Under the pieces are notes generated by a model. It ran no database searches. It was not told the origin of the DNA and saw only the letters and a program-made list of their open reading frames with translations. 64,000 nt of DNA from Clostridium vincentii (lineage in GTDB: Bacteria; Bacillota; Clostridia; Clostridiales; Clostridiaceae), in the NCBI RefSeq assembly GCF_002995745.1, contig NZ_PVXQ01000002.1, forward strand, positions 114,768-178,767. The letters run 5' to 3'. The translations under genes were made by a program, and so were the position numbers. Positions 62,321-64,000 of this stretch are shown piece after piece. Positions within the stretch are counted from its first letter, which is position 1; the number at the start of each line of letters is the position of its first letter.

Positions 62321-62361
62321 TTGACAAATATACCATATACTACTATACTTTATAGTAGTAT
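62321..62361 (+). promoter_or_regulatory. PadR promoter and perfect 25-bp operator
   Basis: TTGACA (62321-62326), 17 bases, then TATACT (62344-62349) is a strong sigma-A promoter. ATACTACTATA-N3-TATAGTAGTAT (62337-62361) is a perfect palindrome covering the -10. The same core occurs at 62961-62983 before the MFS gene. Confidence 0.85.
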
Positions 62362-62381
62362 AATAAATGGTGGTGATTAAA

Positions 62382-62909
62382 TTGTCTTCAATAAATTTAA
62401 TAATACTTGGCTATTTGCAGAACAAAGAGAAAAGTGCCTATGAAATGGTTAAAGAATTTGATATCTGGAATCTTACTAAGTGGCTAAAAATCAGTAACCC
62501 GTCAGTTTATAAAAATATAATTAAATTATGCGATAATGGATATTTAAATTCAAGAACTGTTAAAGAAGGTGAAATGCCAGAAAAAACATTATATTCGCTG
62601 AATGAAAAAGGAAATTCATATTTCAATGAACTAATGGAAGAAAGTTCAAAACATATAGGAAATGTTTATTTAGATTTTAATGCATTTTTAGTTAATATAG
62701 AGAATTTACCAGAAGAAAAAAGAAAAGAATATCTTAAAAACTTCAAAAACAAGGCAGAAGAACGAAGAGCGTTTGTGGAGTCAGCTTATAATCATGAAAA
62801 ACAGCACAATGAAAAATCTGGTTCTGAATTTCTTATATTAGATCTATATAACGAATTTTATAATATTTTACAAAAATGGTCTGAAAAAGTTTTTGATCAT
62901 TATAATTAA
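62382..62909 (+). CDS. PadR family transcriptional regulator of the MFS efflux gene
   Basis: The 175-residue protein has a PadR winged helix (about residues 1-80; INLIILGYLQNKEKSAYEMVKEF, seen in part; PSVYKNIIKLCDNGYL) and a helical C-terminal dimerisation part (90-170). Members repress drug-efflux genes until the drug binds. The TTG start at 62382 follows GGTGGTGA; the frame beginning at ATG 62367 uses that site as codons. It is expected to bind the operator in its own promoter and the identical core before the MFS gene. Confidence 0.85.
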   Translation: MSSINLIILGYLQNKEKSAYEMVKEFDIWNLTKWLKISNPSVYKNIIKLCDNGYLNSRTVKEGEMPEKTLYSLNEKGNSYFNELMEESSKHIGNVYLDFNAFLVNIENLPEEKRKEYLKNFKNKAEERRAFVESAYNHEKQHNEKSGSEFLILDLYNEFYNILQKWSEKVFDHYN

Positions 62910-62916
62910 TAATTTG

Positions 62917-62955
62917 ATGTCTCTAATAAATCATTATATTGAGAGACATTTTTTT
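62917..62955 (+). terminator. Terminator of the padR gene
   Basis: ATGTCTCTaAT pairs with ATtgAGAGACAT, followed by seven T, just before the second operator. Confidence 0.85.
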
Positions 62956-62960
62956 CGCCC

Positions 62961-62983
62961 AACTACTATAATTTATAGTAGTT
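62961..62983 (+). promoter_or_regulatory. Second PadR-type operator, before the MFS gene
   Basis: AACTACTATA-N3-TATAGTAGTT is a perfect 10-bp palindrome whose nonamer half-sites are identical to those at 62337-62361. It lies 54 bases before the MFS start. Confidence 0.85.
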
Positions 62984-63036
62984 TATTATACACTAATATA
63001 TATTACATTTATATTATTATTTAGGAGGTTTGTATT

Positions 63037-63683
63037 ATGAACAAAAAATATCAAATCATTTCTTTTGTAGCTATTATTTTAGGATTTTTTATGGCATTAT
63101 TAGATACAACTATAGTAAATATCACTTTGCCTAAAATGACCGAATACTTTAATACTACTATGGCTCATATTTCTTGGGTAGTAAATGCCTATAATCTAGC
63201 TTTTGCAGCTATTATATTAACTGCTTCGAGATTGGCAGATCAATTTGGCAGAAAAAAACTGTTTATTGCAGGAGTAGTTTTATTTACTATATCTTCACTG
63301 TTATCGGGTCTTTCAAATTCCCTTGAAGGACTTATATTATTTAGAGCAATTCAAGGGTTATCCGCAGCTTTTGTTGTACCTGTTGCAATGCCTCTTTCTG
63401 CTGAAATATTTCCACCAGAAAAGAGAGGAACTATTATGGCACTTTGGGGAGCTTTTGCCGGTCTTGCTGCTGCAAGTGGACCAACGCTTGGCGGTATATT
63501 AACTCAATGGTTTAATTGGAGATATATTTTCTTTATTAATGTACCTATAGGTTGTATTTGTATACTACTAACTATGAAATTCATAAAGGAATCTTATGAC
63601 CCAACTGCAAGTAAAAGTATAGACTTTGGGGGAATTATAACAATATCCACTGCTATGTTTTGCTTAACTTTTGCATTAATAAA
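63037..63683 (+). pseudogene. MFS multidrug exporter (DHA2/EmrB type), truncated by an IS
   Basis: The preserved 216 residues cover the first six helices or so of a proton-driven drug exporter: LDTTIVNITLPKM, the A-like loop ADQFGRKKLF, and motif C GLAAASGPTLGGILTQW, seen in part. A complete member has 450-500 residues and 12-14 helices. The frame runs to AAG at 63682-63684 and then meets TAA inside GTAAGCG, the IS66-type end, so the IS supplies the stop. TAGGAGG precedes the ATG. Whatever follows the IS lies outside the window. The protein is almost certainly inactive. Confidence 0.88.
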
Positions 63684-64000
63684 GTAAGCGTCAAATAACT
63701 CATCACCTAGGACTGGCAGTAAATTAATGTGATAATACTCCTATACTTAGTAGGAGGTAATTTGCATGGCAGAAAGAAGATCTAAAGAAGAATGGATGAT
63801 ACTTGTAAAAGAATATAAAGTAAGTGGAGTTAACCAAACAGCCTGGTGCAGAGAAAAAGGAATTAACAAAGGGACCTTTATCGCCTATAAAAAAAAATCC
63901 GAAGCGGTAGCTGGAGAAAACACCCTGGAATGGGGAAGCGTAGCAATACCTAAAAAATTTGAAACTTCATCAATTTCATTAAAAATTGGAGATATTATTT
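63684..64000 (+). mobile_element. IS66-family element, left part only
   Basis: The element begins with GTAAGCGTCAAATAACTCAT, the style of end typical of IS66 elements, exactly where the MFS coding sequence breaks off. An accessory transposition gene follows at 63767. The right end is beyond the window. Confidence 0.85.
63767..64000 (+). CDS. tnpA: IS66-family accessory protein TnpA (partial)
   Basis: The 78 visible residues open with MAERRSKEEWMILVKEYKVS and contain a helix-turn-helix (NQTAWCREKGINKGTFIAYKK, seen in part), as in TnpA of IS66 elements. TAGGAGGTA lies 7 bases before ATG 63767. The reading frame is open to the window edge. Normal members are about 100-130 residues and are followed by TnpB and TnpC. 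Confidence 0.85.

Noticed and set aside
1..64000. tRNA, rRNA or tmRNA genes
   Set aside because: I looked for tRNA T-arm and rRNA core sequences by eye and saw none; a tRNAscan or Infernal run would be decisive.

Overview
The window is AT-rich, with strong GGAGG-type ribosome binding sites, frequent TTG and GTG starts and many hairpin-plus-T-run terminators. Together with spore-former-type families (YtxH, DUF421/YetF, DUF4097, DUF1700) this points to a low-GC anaerobic Firmicute, most likely Clostridium sensu stricto. The species cannot be fixed from the sequence. I saw no rRNA, tRNA or CRISPR array.

Layout. 0-9 kb: a 30-residue membrane peptide, a DUF421 protein, an exported Mn-type superoxide dismutase, a GH1 6-phospho-beta-glycosidase, a CBS protein, a membrane diguanylate cyclase, a PadR/DUF1700-like/DUF4825 operon, a nitroreductase, and a YtxH/DUF948 pair. 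9-16 kb: metY, then an FMN riboswitch with two terminators and a MITE-like repeat ahead of ribD-ribE-ribBA-ribH, then malQ. 16-28 kb: a MITE, a GntR (PhnF-type) regulator and a carbon-phosphorus lyase cluster: phnGHIJKM, a hexapeptide transferase, phnL, a PHP phosphodiesterase, and phnD-phnC-phnE-phnE. Both arms of the cluster are preceded by arrays of TTAACAT-like heptamers 10-11 bp apart next to a TATAAT, which looks like a Pho box. 28-36 kb: a cation efflux protein, a broken antitoxin, a HAD phosphatase, three cell-wall enzymes, a di-iron repair protein and a DUF1700/DUF4097 pair.

36-51 kb: an intergenic region holding nine DnaA-box matches, then sfsA, a NUDIX hydrolase, a TIM-barrel protein, DUF3006, signal peptidase I, FtsH, HelD, an amino-acid ABC transporter, two paralogous Asn/Gln-rich (prion-like) membrane proteins, a CDF transporter and an M18 aminopeptidase. 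51-64 kb: an IS1595-type element whose terminal repeats match the MITE at 16 kb, a 2723-residue GT84/GH94 glucan synthase-phosphorylase, an SGNH-fold protein lacking its catalytic Ser, an RpiR regulator, an IS256 remnant, and a PadR regulator with an MFS drug transporter. The last two share one palindromic operator. The MFS gene is cut by an IS66-type element that runs off the window.

How the parts work together: the phn genes form a phosphonate import and C-P bond cleavage pathway. The PHP protein probably replaces PhnP, and no phnN is present. The rib operon is under FMN control. Several envelope genes lie close together (M15 peptidase, two amidases, DUF4097). The most unusual signals are the DnaA-box cluster away from dnaA, the IS/MITE pair, the paired PadR operators beside a freshly broken efflux gene, and the Asn/Gln-rich repeat proteins.
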